Notes: generated by a model from the sequence alone, not told the origin. 64,000 nucleotides of DNA from Rufibacter hautae (GCF_008271695.1 NZ_VKKY01000002.1:1116001-1180000); one strand, 5' to 3'; counted from the stretch's first letter, positions 7,812 to 16,746 are shown. Numbers and translations are program-made.

Positions 7812-9788
7812 ATGAAAAAATTATACTTCCTTTTTTTGTGGTTCATTCTGGCAGCGTTCCCCCTCCTGGGCCGGTCTCCGGTGGTCCTGATGCAGGAGCT
7901 GGAGCGGGCTTCCACGCCCCAGAAAAAAGTAGAGCTCTACAACCGGATCAGTGAGTATTACCGGGAAGTAAACCCCCAGCAAGCCATTTTGTACGGCCAA
8001 AAAGCCGCAGACTTGGCCCAGCAAATAGATGAACAGAAACAACTGGGGGCGGCTTACAACAACATCAGTATTGGCTATTATTGGCTCAACAACCTCATCA
8101 AGGCCTCTGAATTCACCTACAAAGCCCTTAAAATACGGGAAGACCTGCATGATTCCGTGGGCATGGCCTCCAGTTACAATGCGCTGGGAAACATCCACCG
8201 GGGCCAGCAGAACTACGAAGAGTCTTTGGCGTTCTTCCAGAAAGCCTTGAACATAGGGCGGCGCATCCAGCGGCGGCGTACCATCAGCACCTCGCTGAAC
8301 AACATAGGCGCCACCTATGAGCTCATGGAGCAACCCGCAAAAGCCCTGGACTATTACCTGCAGGTGAAGGAAATAAACAAAGAAGACGGAGACAAATATG
8401 ACCAGGCGCTCAGCGACCTGAACTTAGGCAACATCTATTTCCTTTTGGGGCAGAATAAGAAAGCCCTTGCCCACTTGTATAACTCCCTGGAGATTAGTGA
8501 GCAAACGCGAAATGAGATAAACAAAATCTACATTTACCGGTGTCTGGCCCGCATCTATCTGCAAACCAAGGATTTTGCCAAAGCCGCTAGCCTTGGCCAG
8601 AAAAGCCTGGGGATTTCACAACAGGTTCCCTCCCCGGAAGGTGTGCAGGAAGCGTCTTTGCTTTTGAATGAAGTGTACCTGGCTCAGAAGAATTACCCTT
8701 TGGCGCACAAGTACCTTGCGCTGCATACGGCCTACAAAGACAGCCTTTATAACCGGCAACAAAACGAAGCCCAGGCAGAAATGCACGCCAAGTACGAGTT
8801 GGAGAAAAAGGAGGCCGAAAACCACCGCTTACGCGTAGAGCAGGAACTACAGAAAGAGAAACTGGCCCAGAAAGGATTGATTCAGTACGCCACGGGTATT
8901 TTACTTTTGATGGCGCTGGCCTTGGCTTACGTTTTCTTTAAAGGTCGCCGGCGAGCAAAAACGGCCAATGAGCAGTTGTCTGATTTCAATCTTGTCATTT
9001 TGGAGAAGAACCAGGACATCCAGCACCAAAAGGAGGAACTGGAGAAACTGAACCATCAAAAAGACATCCTTTTCTCCATCATAGCGCATGATCTAAGAAG
9101 CCCGCTCATTTCCTTGCAGTCGCTGTTGCAACTGTTGGCCATGGGGAAACTTCCGCCGGAGAAGCTGGACCGCTTTGTAAAAGAACTGGATACCCAACAG
9201 CAAAACACCTTGAGTTTGCTGGACAACTTACTTGTCTGGGCCAAGATCCAGATGAAAGGAGTGAGCCTGGAGCCAGAACCGCTGCAGTTGCATGAGTTGG
9301 TAGAACAGAACATCAGGTTACTGTTACCGCAGGCGCAGAAAAAAGGCATCCACCTGATTAACCATGTCTCCCCGGATCTCTGGGCCTTGGTAGATGAAGA
9401 GACGCTGAAACTGGTCTTCCGGAACCTTATTTCCAACTCCATCAAATTCTGCCATGAAGGCGCTGAGGTGGAAATCATGGCTGAATCCTTGGACGAGGAG
9501 CAATTGGTGGTGACGGTGAAAGACTGCGGCGTGGGCATCAGCCCCCAAAACCAGTTGAAACTCTTCGGGGCAAATAATTTCAAGGAAAAAGGTACGGCCA
9601 ATGAAAAAGGCAACGGTTTGGGTCTGATGCTTTGCAAAGAGTTTATTGAGAAAAACGGCGGCGAGATCTGGGTGGAAAGCGAAGAAGGCGTGGGTTCCCT
9701 TTTCCATTTCACCGTGCCGGCCTATCAGTTGCTTGAACACGAAGAAAGCTTCTCCCCTTCGCCCGAGGAAGAGGAATCACTGGTGTAG
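7812..9788 (+). CDS. TPR-containing sensor histidine kinase
   Basis: Membrane histidine kinase with a periplasmic tetratricopeptide sensor, a common Bacteroidetes architecture. Order: signal peptide (residues 1-20), about six TPR-type helix pairs (60-320; motifs such as AAYNNISIGYY and SYNALGNIHRG), coiled coil (315-350), transmembrane segment (about 354-375, ATGILLLMALALAYVFF), second coiled coil, HisKA with phospho-acceptor His426 in FSIIAHDLRSPL, and HATPase with NLISNSIKF, DCGVGIS and GNGLGLMLC. I chose ATG 7812 rather than in-frame GTG 7803 because it begins MKKLYFLF, a clean signal peptide. No partner response regulator is adjacent, so the target is unknown. The 3' end overlaps the convergent flavoprotein gene by 12 bp. 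Confidence 0.92.
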   Translation: MKKLYFLFLWFILAAFPLLGRSPVVLMQELERASTPQKKVELYNRISEYYREVNPQQAILYGQKAADLAQQIDEQKQLGAAYNNISIGYYWLNNLIKASEFTYKALKIREDLHDSVGMASSYNALGNIHRGQQNYEESLAFFQKALNIGRRIQRRRTISTSLNNIGATYELMEQPAKALDYYLQVKEINKEDGDKYDQALSDLNLGNIYFLLGQNKKALAHLYNSLEISEQTRNEINKIYIYRCLARIYLQTKDFAKAASLGQKSLGISQQVPSPEGVQEASLLLNEVYLAQKNYPLAHKYLALHTAYKDSLYNRQQNEAQAEMHAKYELEKKEAENHRLRVEQELQKEKLAQKGLIQYATGILLLMALALAYVFFKGRRRAKTANEQLSDFNLVILEKNQDIQHQKEELEKLNHQKDILFSIIAHDLRSPLISLQSLLQLLAMGKLPPEKLDRFVKELDTQQQNTLSLLDNLLVWAKIQMKGVSLEPEPLQLHELVEQNIRLLLPQAQKKGIHLINHVSPDLWALVDEETLKLVFRNLISNSIKFCHEGAEVEIMAESLDEEQLVVTVKDCGVGISPQNQLKLFGANNFKEKGTANEKGNGLGLMLCKEFIEKNGGEIWVESEEGVGSLFHFTVPAYQLLEHEESFSPSPEEEESLV

Positions 9789-11282
9789 CTGCTTCACTTT
9801 ATCTGTGAAATGGTCACGCAAAAGTTTGTGGGCCGCAATGATTCCGCTCAGGCAAACCCCAGGGATACCCTGCCCTGGATAAACGGTATCTCCGCAGACA
9901 TAGGCTTTCTCACCATCTAAGCGCGCGTCTTTCATTTGCCAGGGCTTGATGCGCTGGTATTGCGGATAACCTCCTACCTGGCCCCACTCTCTTCCGGTCC
10001 AATCAATCCAGGCGCCGGGCGTTGCTGCCTGAACAAACCTTACCTGATCTTCGGTGAAGAAACCCTGGCCTACCAGGAAATGGATAACCCATCTTTCCAA
10101 TTCCTTTTTCTCATGAACCCAATTTTCCGGGGGATTTGGCACATGCGTACTCACGGAGGCTACGCACATTCCCTTGGGTGCTCTTTGCTCATCTTCGAGG
10201 TGGCTGAGGCTTACAAAGATGCTTTTGCTTTGAAGGTAGGGCACCCCGCCGGGCACGTGCAACTGGTGGTGCAACACTTTGGGGGTGGCACTACTCCTGG
10301 CAAAGACAATTCCCCAGGTAACCGCTCCGTTGATCTGCTTTGCAGGCAATAGATACTTCTGCAACTTCTTATTTACCTTTTCACTCTGGAAAAGTGCGCT
10401 CACGTTGTTCAAGGGCAATCCGCAGACCAGGAACTCCGCATAGACGAGTCCTTTGTCCGTATCAATCCGATACCCCTTTCCTGGTTCAGGGGTGATTTGT
10501 TTTACAAAGCGGCGGTACAGCATTTGGCCATGATGCTGCTCCAAGTACTGAACTACGTGCTCACTCACTTGGCGCAACCCGCCGGGCATATAATAGTTGC
10601 CGTATTGGGTGTAGCACAGGGCCGTAGCCCCGAAGAGGACATTCACCTCAGGGTGGTGGTTCTGGGCTGTGATCAACAACTGCTGGTCAACAAAATCCAC
10701 GAAGCGGGCATTCTGCAGCAACCCGTGCTTTTGTAGGAGGTCCTGCATGTTCTGGAAAGCCATGGGTACCAGACTAACCTGTTCCCATCTGACGGACTTT
10801 GCCGCCTGCCAAAGGTCTGAAAAAGAGCTGAACGGAAAACTTAACTGCCGCAACGAGGTGCGCCACACCTTCTGGCTGAGGTCATAACAGGTTTCCCAAA
10901 AAGGTCGCTGCCCTTCAACCCCGAAAACTCGCTCCGCTTCTCTGATCCATTCCTCCAGATTCTGGAAACGGGTAATCAACGTTCCGTCTGTCAGGCGAAC
11001 CTGCATGGGTACTTCTAGTGGGATAATGGGCAGGGATAATTGGAGTTGGTCTACCAGGTACCGAACCGGCATGTGCTCATCTAAGCCAACCAGGGTAGTA
11101 GCTCCGGTTTCAAACCAATACCCTTTGCGCTTGTAAGAGGAGGCACATCCCCCGGGATAGTTGTTTTGTTCCAGAACCGTCACCTGCAGTCCAGCTTTCG
11201 CCAGCAGCGCCGCCGCCGTGAGTCCCCCAAAACCAGAGCCGATGACCGCCACCTGTACCTGTTGTGCATCCATGTACAGCAT
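9777..11282 (-). CDS. CrtI/CrtD-like FAD-dependent oxidoreductase
   Basis: 501-residue flavoprotein of the phytoene desaturase / carotenoid isomerase / retinol-saturase superfamily. It opens with a dinucleotide-binding motif VAVIGSGFGGLTAAALLAKAG and continues LEQNNYPGGCASSYKRKGYWFETGATTL, the typical CrtI-type FAD contact region. The C-terminal FAD motif is AYVCGDTVYPGQGIPGVCLSG. Reaction could be a desaturation, saturation or isomerisation on a carotenoid or related polyene; sequence alone does not choose. No other carotenoid gene adjoins it; a CrtA-like gene lies at 48286-49011. It overlaps the end of the convergent kinase gene by 12 bp. Start ATG 11282 or the ATG nine bases downstream (MDAQQVQ) are both possible. 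Confidence 0.85.
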   Translation of the reverse strand: MLYMDAQQVQVAVIGSGFGGLTAAALLAKAGLQVTVLEQNNYPGGCASSYKRKGYWFETGATTLVGLDEHMPVRYLVDQLQLSLPIIPLEVPMQVRLTDGTLITRFQNLEEWIREAERVFGVEGQRPFWETCYDLSQKVWRTSLRQLSFPFSSFSDLWQAAKSVRWEQVSLVPMAFQNMQDLLQKHGLLQNARFVDFVDQQLLITAQNHHPEVNVLFGATALCYTQYGNYYMPGGLRQVSEHVVQYLEQHHGQMLYRRFVKQITPEPGKGYRIDTDKGLVYAEFLVCGLPLNNVSALFQSEKVNKKLQKYLLPAKQINGAVTWGIVFARSSATPKVLHHQLHVPGGVPYLQSKSIFVSLSHLEDEQRAPKGMCVASVSTHVPNPPENWVHEKKELERWVIHFLVGQGFFTEDQVRFVQAATPGAWIDWTGREWGQVGGYPQYQRIKPWQMKDARLDGEKAYVCGDTVYPGQGIPGVCLSGIIAAHKLLRDHFTDKVKQLHQ

Positions 11283-11339
11283 GAACCAAATCCCTAGCGT
11301 TTTGTTGCGCTACTGATCATTTAGGGCGTTCTTTGCGAC

Positions 11340-12161
11340 ATGCAAAAGACTAGAATCAGTGTGATGGGCTGTGGTTGGCTGGGCTTCCCTTTGGCTCAGG
11401 AATTAGTAAAAAAGGGCTATGAAGTGAAAGGCTCTACCACCACTCCGGCCAAAGTGGACGTATTACAGACCGCCGGGATAGAACCGTTTTTGCTCTCTTT
11501 TCCGGAAAACAGCTCTGAAACGGACCTGCAGGATTTCTTAGCCACCGATGTTCTGGTCTTCAACCTGCCGCCTTCCAGATCAGCCACAGACCAAAATTCT
11601 TATGAGCAGCTTCTGCAAACCGTTTTGGCAGCAGCCCCGGCTGCTTTAAAAGTTATTTTTGTCTCCTCCACCTCTGTCTATCCAGACCTGAACCGCGAGG
11701 TAAAGGAAGAAGATGCCGTGGCTTCCCCTAGCGCGGCTTCCCTTATGCTACGGTGCGAATATCTGGTGCAGCAAGCCACCGCCCAGTCAACGGTCGTTCG
11801 GTTTGGGGGTTTGATGGGCGGAACCAGGCACCCGGGCAGGTTTCTGGCCGGTAAAACCGAGGTTCCGCAGCCAAACGGTCCGGTAAACATGATTCACTTA
11901 GCCGATTGCGTGGGCCTGCTTCTGGAAATCCTCCAACAGGAAAAATGGGGGTTCACCTTTAACGCCTGTGCGCCGGAACATCCAACCCGGCAGGAATTCT
12001 ACACGCTTGCCGCCAAGGGATTGGGCCTTACGCCTCCTGCTTTTGCCTTAGCTGAAGAAGAAAAGTACAAGATCATCAACAGTGATTTCATTCAGCAGGA
12101 ATTGGATTATACTTTCTTGTTTCCAGATCCTTTGCAATGCCTTTTTGCACCTAACTTTTAG
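11340..12161 (+). CDS. SDR-family NAD-binding protein (YeeZ-like)
   Basis: 273-residue atypical short-chain dehydrogenase with an N-terminal nucleotide-binding motif MGCGWLGFPLAQELVKKGYEV and a conserved VIFVSSTSVYP segment near residue 105. These features match the YeeZ/NAD-dependent epimerase-like group, which resembles nucleotide-sugar epimerases but has no well-established substrate. It is divergent from the CrtI-like gene with a 57-bp gap, so the two promoters must overlap. The last residues are near the HI0933-type gene that follows by 72 bp, with possible read-through. Confidence 0.8.
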   Translation: MQKTRISVMGCGWLGFPLAQELVKKGYEVKGSTTTPAKVDVLQTAGIEPFLLSFPENSSETDLQDFLATDVLVFNLPPSRSATDQNSYEQLLQTVLAAAPAALKVIFVSSTSVYPDLNREVKEEDAVASPSAASLMLRCEYLVQQATAQSTVVRFGGLMGGTRHPGRFLAGKTEVPQPNGPVNMIHLADCVGLLLEILQQEKWGFTFNACAPEHPTRQEFYTLAAKGLGLTPPAFALAEEEKYKIINSDFIQQELDYTFLFPDPLQCLFAPNF

Positions 12162-12205
12162 TATTCCATTTGCCTGTTCTAAACTAATGCGTGCTGTTTT
12201 TTGTC

Positions 12206-12213
12206 TAATTTTG
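12206..12213 (+). promoter_or_regulatory. Candidate -7 box for the HI0933-family gene
   Basis: TAATTTTG fits TAnnTTTG 20 bp before ATG 12234. No good -33 TTG at the usual spacing is visible, so this is tentative. If real, it rules out the in-frame TTG at 12201 as start. Confidence 0.35.
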
Positions 12214-12233
12214 TAGAAGAAAGCGAAAAACAA

Positions 12234-13475
12234 ATGCAAGAGACAGTTGTCATTATTGGAGGAGGCGCGGCAGGTTTCTTCGGGGCCATTACCTGTGCCG
12301 AAACCAACCCCTGCCTACAGGTAATTCTATTGGAGAAGACAACTAAACTGCTTTCCAAAGTGCGGGTATCTGGCGGTGGCCGCTGCAACGTGACCCATGC
12401 CTGTTTCCAAACTTCCGCCTTTTCCCAGCACTACCCACGGGGCCAGAAAGCCCTGAAAAAGCTACTTCCTTCCTTCGGCGCCGAGGACACCGTGGCTTGG
12501 TTTGAGAACCGTGGGGTAAAACTCAAAACCGAGGCTGACGGGCGTATGTTTCCGCAGTCCAATTCCTCAGAAACCATTGTAGACTGCTTAATGCAATCTG
12601 CCAAAAAAGCGGGAGTAGAAATTAAGACTGGACTTGGCGTGAATGAGATCCAGGTACAAGGGGAAGCCAACCCCCAAGAGCGGTTTGTCTTGCATTTGAG
12701 TAACGGGGAAAGAATCACTGCCTCTAAGCTATTGGTAGCGACCGGGGGCAATCCTAAACCCGAAAATTACCAATGGCTCATTAAACTTGGTCATACCATT
12801 GAGTCTCCGGTTCCGTCATTGTTCACCCTTAACGTTCCCTCTTCTCCTTTCAAAGACTTACAGGGTGTGTCAGTCCCAAAAGCTAAGGTGAAACTTACAG
12901 GTCAGAAACTGGAAACGGATGGACCTTTGCTTATTACCCATTGGGGTTTAAGCGGACCTGCTGTATTGCGGTTCTCCGCATGGGGCGCCAAGGTCATGCA
13001 TGGTCTGGCTTACACCGGCACCGCCTTAGTCAACTGGGTGCCCGATTTTTCAGAGGACCAGGTACGTCAGCAGATCCTTCAGCAACGGCAGTCCTCACCC
13101 AGAAAGACCGTGTTCACCAATGCACTTTTTGGTCTACCAAGTAGGCTTTGGCAACGGTTATGCGAATTGGCCGAGGTGCCTGACACAGTAAAATGGTCTG
13201 AACTGGCCGGGAAAGCCCAAAACAAGCTAATAGAGCTTTTGCTGAGGACTCCTTTTGAAGTGAAGGGCAAGACTACCTTCAAAGAAGAATTTGTTACCTG
13301 CGGCGGTATTAAGTTGGAGGAACTGCACCTTGACCGAATGGAAAGCCGCTTGGTACCTGGGCTTTTCTTTGCCGGAGAAGTGGTGGACATTGATGGGATT
13401 ACTGGCGGGTTCAACTTTCAAGCGGCGTGGACAGGAGGGTTTCTTGCAGGGAAGGCTATGGCGCAAACAGCTTAA
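12234..13475 (+). CDS. HI0933/YhiN-family flavoprotein
   Basis: 413-residue NAD(P)/FAD-dependent oxidoreductase of the HI0933 (YhiN, BaiN-like) family. The N-terminus VVIIGGGAAGFFGAI is the FAD-binding beta-alpha-beta motif, followed by KVRVSGGGRCNVTHA, a signature of the family, and the C-terminal motif LFFAGEVVDIDGITGGFNFQ with AWTGGFLAGKAMA. Family members are soluble flavoenzymes of largely unknown substrate; one gut member reduces bile-acid intermediates. ATG 12234 is chosen because translation from the upstream TTG 12201 would add 11 residues not needed for the fold. An 8-bp hairpin (13490-13518) follows the stop. Confidence 0.88.
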   Translation: MQETVVIIGGGAAGFFGAITCAETNPCLQVILLEKTTKLLSKVRVSGGGRCNVTHACFQTSAFSQHYPRGQKALKKLLPSFGAEDTVAWFENRGVKLKTEADGRMFPQSNSSETIVDCLMQSAKKAGVEIKTGLGVNEIQVQGEANPQERFVLHLSNGERITASKLLVATGGNPKPENYQWLIKLGHTIESPVPSLFTLNVPSSPFKDLQGVSVPKAKVKLTGQKLETDGPLLITHWGLSGPAVLRFSAWGAKVMHGLAYTGTALVNWVPDFSEDQVRQQILQQRQSSPRKTVFTNALFGLPSRLWQRLCELAEVPDTVKWSELAGKAQNKLIELLLRTPFEVKGKTTFKEEFVTCGGIKLEELHLDRMESRLVPGLFFAGEVVDIDGITGGFNFQAAWTGGFLAGKAMAQTA

Positions 13476-13489
13476 CTCTGCTTTTCATA

Positions 13490-13518
13490 AAATAAGGTTC
13501 AAAGGCATTTCCTTATTT
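13490..13518. terminator. Weak hairpin after the HI0933-family gene
   Basis: AAATAAGG (13490-13497) pairs with CCTTATTT (13511-13518) across a 13-nt loop, 12 bp past the stop. The A/T-rich stem makes it a modest terminator candidate. Confidence 0.4.
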
Positions 13519-13557
13519 CACTTTATAGGCAATTATCTGCCAACCTAGTCCGCTTTT

Positions 13558-13860
13558 GCTGGCGTAACGCCGCATTTTGCGTGGATTCACCCACTATACT
13601 GTTGCATAGCTAGGCTCCGAGCGCTCACGGCCGCGGGGCCCCTCCTTCCGGCCTCGCGCTGCGCCAGCTTCCTTTGCTCCCTTCGTTCACAATGCCTTCG
13701 GCACCGGAACCTGACAAGGCGCTTAACCGAAAGGCTGGAAACGGAAATGCGTGACAATTCCACAACAATGGCATCACCATCCTTTCACATGGTTCAAGTC
13801 TGTGACTTGGACCTACCATGACCGGCAGTTTGCAACTGCCGTGTGGCGAGAGCCTCAGAA
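13558..13860 (-). repeat. Long intergenic repeat, copy A (~290 bp)
   Basis: This GC-rich block is nearly identical, in reverse orientation, to 16379-16664 (copy B). Landmarks shared in order include TTTGCTCCC, GCACCGGAACCTGACAAGGC, GAAAGGCTGGAAACGGAAAT, TTCCACAACAATGGCATCA and GGCAGTTTGCAACTGCC. By eye it differs at roughly one base in seven outside the conserved blocks. It contains no reading frame that is kept in both copies, so I treat it as non-coding. The strand is arbitrary: minus is chosen so that copy B is plus. The end module (about 13790-13860) recurs alone at 23241-23314. Confidence 0.85.
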
Positions 13861-13870
13861 GGAACAATTG

Positions 13871-13900
13871 GGCCCATGTTTACAAAAACAGGTCTAAAAC
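13871..13900. repeat. Dispersed palindrome, copy 4
   Basis: CATGTTTACAAAAACAGG (13875-13892) then TCTAAAAC fits the family. It sits between repeat copy A and the helicase terminator. Confidence 0.5.
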
Positions 13901-13914
13901 GTTGAAGTATGGGC

Positions 13915-13953
13915 AAAAAAAAATCGCGGTCTCTTCTGGACCGCGATTTTTTT
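13915..13953. terminator. Intrinsic terminator of the DEAD-box gene
   Basis: A strong stem AAATCGCGGTC / GACCGCGATTT with a 7-nt loop, flanked by A and T runs on both sides, lies about 95 bp beyond the minus-strand stop codon of the helicase. Confidence 0.85.
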
Positions 13954-14047
13954 AAAACAGATACTAAACCCTTTATTAACTTTTAAGCTCTGTCCCTCAA
14001 TTAAACGGGAGGTTTGTAGCTTGGGTTACAGGATCTGGAAAATATTT

Positions 14048-15955
14048 CTAGAAATCTCTTCTTTTTCTTTCCCGGAACCCACCGCCGCTGTTTCCACGGT
14101 CACGGTCTCCTCCGCCGAAGCTTCTGCCACCGCGGTCACCGCCACCGTAGCTTCTTCCGCCACGATCACCACCACGGTCTCTGTCGCCACCGCCGTAAGA
14201 ACGGCCGCCTCTGTCTCCTCCACGGTCTCCGCCGTAGCCGCCTCTGCTGCCACCACGGTCACCGCCTCTGTCGCGGTCGCCGCCACGGTTGTTGAAAGGT
14301 CCATCGTAGAATTTCTTTCTAGGACGGTCTTCCAGTTCTTGCAGCTCACGGCCACCTTCGGCGGGATCCATGTTTTTCTTCTCGGCCTTCTGGAACTTCA
14401 CGGTCATGCCGTTGATCTCAGATACCGCTAAGCGTTCCAGGATCTCAGAGGTGTACTCGGTTGGTACCTCAATAAAGCTGAAGCGGTCATATAGGTCAAT
14501 ATCGCCTACTTTACCGCCCGGGATGCTGGTGCTGTTGGTAAGGATATCTACCAGGTCTTTCGGGTGCAGACGGTCTTTCTTGCCCAGGGTCACGAACAAA
14601 CGATCGAAACCTGGTTTAGGACCACCCTTACCTTCAGCGGCCTCGGCGCTTTTCTCTTTGTTTTTGGTGTCTTTCATCACCATTTTCAACAAAGCCGCGG
14701 CAATGTCAATAGTGGTGAAGTCCTGATCTACCAGACGCTCAATCTTGAGGATGTGCTTAGACAAGCCACCTTTCTGAATGACTTCTTTCACCTGATCCAA
14801 CACCAGCGTGGTGCGAACTTCGGCTACGTCTTCATAAGTAGGAACGTTCTGACGAACGATCTTGGCTTTGGTAAAACGCTCAATGTCGCGCAGTTTGTAC
14901 AAGTCACGACCAGCCACAAAAGAGAAGGCTTTCCCTGATTTACCGGCGCGTCCTGTACGCCCGATGCGATGTACGTAGTTCTCTTCGTCCTGCGGAAGGT
15001 CATAGTTGATTACGGCTTCCACATCGTCTACGTCAATACCACGGGCGGCAACGTCAGTGGCTACCAGGATTTCCAGGGTACCCGCTTTGAACTTAGTCAT
15101 CACGTTGTTCCGCTGGTTCTGGTTCAGGTCACCGTGCAGACCATCGGCGAAGTAGCCGCGGGCCTGGAGGTTGCTCACCAGCTCGTCTACCATACGCTTG
15201 GTGTTACAGAAGATGATCACCACTTTGAAATTGTACATGTCAATGAGGCGAGTGGTGGTTTCCATCTTGCCGCCGCTGCGTACTTCAAAGTAGACCTGCT
15301 CAATGTTGGTCACTGTCAGCTGCTGCTGGGTTACCTTCACCACCTCGGGGTTGGTCTGGTACTTGCGCGTCAGCTCCATGATTGGCTTGCTCATGGTAGC
15401 CGAGAAGAAAACCGTCTGGCGGTCTTCCGGCATTTTGGTCAGAACAAACTCAATGTCTTCTCTAAAACCCATGTCCAACATTTCGTCGGCCTCATCTAAG
15501 ATGATGGTTTTAGTGGTTTCTAGACGAAGGGTTCCTCTTTCAATGTGGTCCATCACGCGACCGGGCGTCCCGATCACGATCTGTACCCCTTGCTTGAGGG
15601 CGCGTAACTGGCGCTCATAGGGCTGACCACCATAAATAGGCACTACGCTGATGCCTTTTTTGTATTTGATTAGTTTTTGGATCTCTTCTGATACCTGAAT
15701 GGCCAACTCACGGGTTGGGCACAGAATCAACGCCTGCACCTCGCGGTTGTTAGGGTCAATTCCTTCAATAGTAGGGATCGCGAAGGCGGCAGTCTTGCCA
15801 GTACCGGTTTGGGCTTGTCCGATAACGTCGCGGCCTTCCATTAAAATTGGAATAGCAGCAGTCTGAATAGGAGAAGCCTCTTCGTAGCCTAAGTCCACGA
15901 TAGCGCGCTGGATTTCTTCCGACAACGGAAGCTCCTGGAATTTAATTCTTTCCAT
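14048..15955 (-). CDS. DEAD-box RNA helicase with DbpA-type domain and RGG tail
   Basis: 635-residue ATP-dependent RNA helicase of the DeaD/CshA type. All core motifs are present: Q motif SPIQTAAIP (about residue 28), AQTGTGKT, PTRELA, TPGRVMDH, DEADEMLDMGF, SAT, ATDVAARGIDV and HRIGRTGRAG. A DbpA-like RNA-binding domain follows at roughly 465-550 (DRLFVTLGKKDRLHPKDLVD). The last ~55 residues are almost entirely Gly/Arg/Asp repeats (GGDRGGDRGG type), an RGG-box RNA-binding tail. Such proteins unwind structured RNA in ribosome assembly, mRNA decay and cold adaptation. A ~150-nt structured leader precedes the ATG (see 15956-16118). An inverted pair of long repeats brackets the locus. Confidence 0.95.
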   Translation of the reverse strand: MERIKFQELPLSEEIQRAIVDLGYEEASPIQTAAIPILMEGRDVIGQAQTGTGKTAAFAIPTIEGIDPNNREVQALILCPTRELAIQVSEEIQKLIKYKKGISVVPIYGGQPYERQLRALKQGVQIVIGTPGRVMDHIERGTLRLETTKTIILDEADEMLDMGFREDIEFVLTKMPEDRQTVFFSATMSKPIMELTRKYQTNPEVVKVTQQQLTVTNIEQVYFEVRSGGKMETTTRLIDMYNFKVVIIFCNTKRMVDELVSNLQARGYFADGLHGDLNQNQRNNVMTKFKAGTLEILVATDVAARGIDVDDVEAVINYDLPQDEENYVHRIGRTGRAGKSGKAFSFVAGRDLYKLRDIERFTKAKIVRQNVPTYEDVAEVRTTLVLDQVKEVIQKGGLSKHILKIERLVDQDFTTIDIAAALLKMVMKDTKNKEKSAEAAEGKGGPKPGFDRLFVTLGKKDRLHPKDLVDILTNSTSIPGGKVGDIDLYDRFSFIEVPTEYTSEILERLAVSEINGMTVKFQKAEKKNMDPAEGGRELQELEDRPRKKFYDGPFNNRGGDRDRGGDRGGSRGGYGGDRGGDRGGRSYGGGDRDRGGDRGGRSYGGGDRGGRSFGGGDRDRGNSGGGFRERKRRDF

Positions 15956-16118
15956 TAATTTTTGATAGTGTGATTAAAAGACAATACACCTGCCCTAGGG
16001 TATTCGTCATTTATCAAGATTTCGTTGCGGGATTCCGCACAGAGGATTGCTTGAGAAGTGCCTTTTTGCCAAAAATGAGACCAAACGGAGTCTCGGCGTG
16101 TATTGTTGTGCAAAGGTA
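15956..16118 (-). promoter_or_regulatory. Structured leader and candidate promoter of the helicase gene
   Basis: A minus-strand -7 box TACCTTTG (complement of 16111-16118) predicts a transcript start near 16105 and a leader of about 150 nt. Within it, ACAATACAC at the 5' end (complement of 16098-16106) can pair with GTGTATTGT (complement of 15981-15989), ending 25 nt before the ATG. Two local hairpins lie between: GAGAC/GTCTC and TGCGG/CCGCA. No clear -33 element is seen. Regulation by temperature or by the helicase itself is inference from what is known of deaD/csdA-type genes. Confidence 0.45.
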
Positions 16119-16180
16119 CGCAAAAAAATAGTCGGTTCCTATTATATAAAAGAAACCAGCTAATATAACGCAAATAGTTG

Positions 16181-16234
16181 AAGGCCTATTTAATTTGAGA
16201 CCTATTTTGTCGTGGTTTCCTGAAAATAGGCCTT
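16181..16234. repeat. Dispersed palindrome, copy 5 (expanded)
   Basis: AAGGCCTATT (16181-16190) pairs with AATAGGCCTT (16225-16234); a nested pair CCTATTTT / AAAATAGG (16201-16208, 16223-16230) gives the familiar core, followed by TTAAAAC. It lies upstream of the helicase promoter. Confidence 0.5.
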
Positions 16235-16378
16235 AAAACGCGTTGTCTGCCCTACATTGATTTTGCTTTGCTAGTTAAGGCAAGTGTGAACAACCCTAAT
16301 CTAAAAACCTCGTCTGCTGCTTCAACATCTAGTATTAGCCATTCTTAAGAGGATACTCATGTTGTAGAAAGATCGATA

Positions 16379-16664
16379 CACACGGCAGTTGCAAACTGCC
16401 ATCAAGTTGGGTCCAAGTCACAGACTTGAACCATGTGTAAGGTAATGATGCCATTGTTGTGGAATTGTCACGCATTTCCGTTTCCAGCCTTTCGGTTGAG
16501 CGCCTTGTCAGGTTCCGGTGCCGCAGGCATTGCGACCGCAGGGAGCAAAGGAAGCTGGCGCAGCGCGAGGCTGGAAGGCGGGGCCTCGCGGCCGTGAGCG
16601 CACGGAGCCCAGCTATGGAACAATACAGCTAATGCACACACGCAAACAGCGGCGCCACGCCAGC
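16379..16664 (+). repeat. Long intergenic repeat, copy B (~286 bp)
   Basis: This is the inverted partner of 13558-13845. It starts with CACACGGCAGTTGCAAACTG and ends with GGCGCCACGCCAGC. Internal dyads GGCAGTTGCAAACTGCC and CAAGTCACAGACTTG recur in copies A and the short copy at 23241-23314. Short open frames on both strands across it are not conserved between A and B. No transposase, terminal inverted repeat or target duplication is visible. Confidence 0.85.
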
Positions 16665-16712
16665 ACAAACAGACTAAAATTTTCCATCAGAAAACAAAAA
16701 AATGCCTCACCG

Positions 16713-16746
16713 TTTTAAAGCCATTTTCTAAAACCAAGGGCTAAAA
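16713..16746. repeat. Dispersed palindrome, copy 6
   Basis: GCCATTTTCTAAAACCAAGG (16720-16739) followed by GCTAAAAC; preceded by GTTTTAAA. It is 15 bp beyond the stop of the minus-strand YedK-like gene and could act as its terminator. Confidence 0.55.

Noticed and set aside
13625-13867. 80-codon minus-strand frame in long repeat copy A
   Set aside because: Not preserved in copy B; the repeat is non-coding.
14021-14431. 136-codon Ala/Thr/Val-rich frame opposite the helicase RGG tail
   Set aside because: Its composition is the complement of the Gly/Arg repeat, so it is an artefact of repetitive codons.
16468-16668. 66-codon minus-strand frame in long repeat copy B
   Set aside because: Reads a different frame and product from that in copy A; likely spurious although such frames are often annotated as hypothetical proteins.
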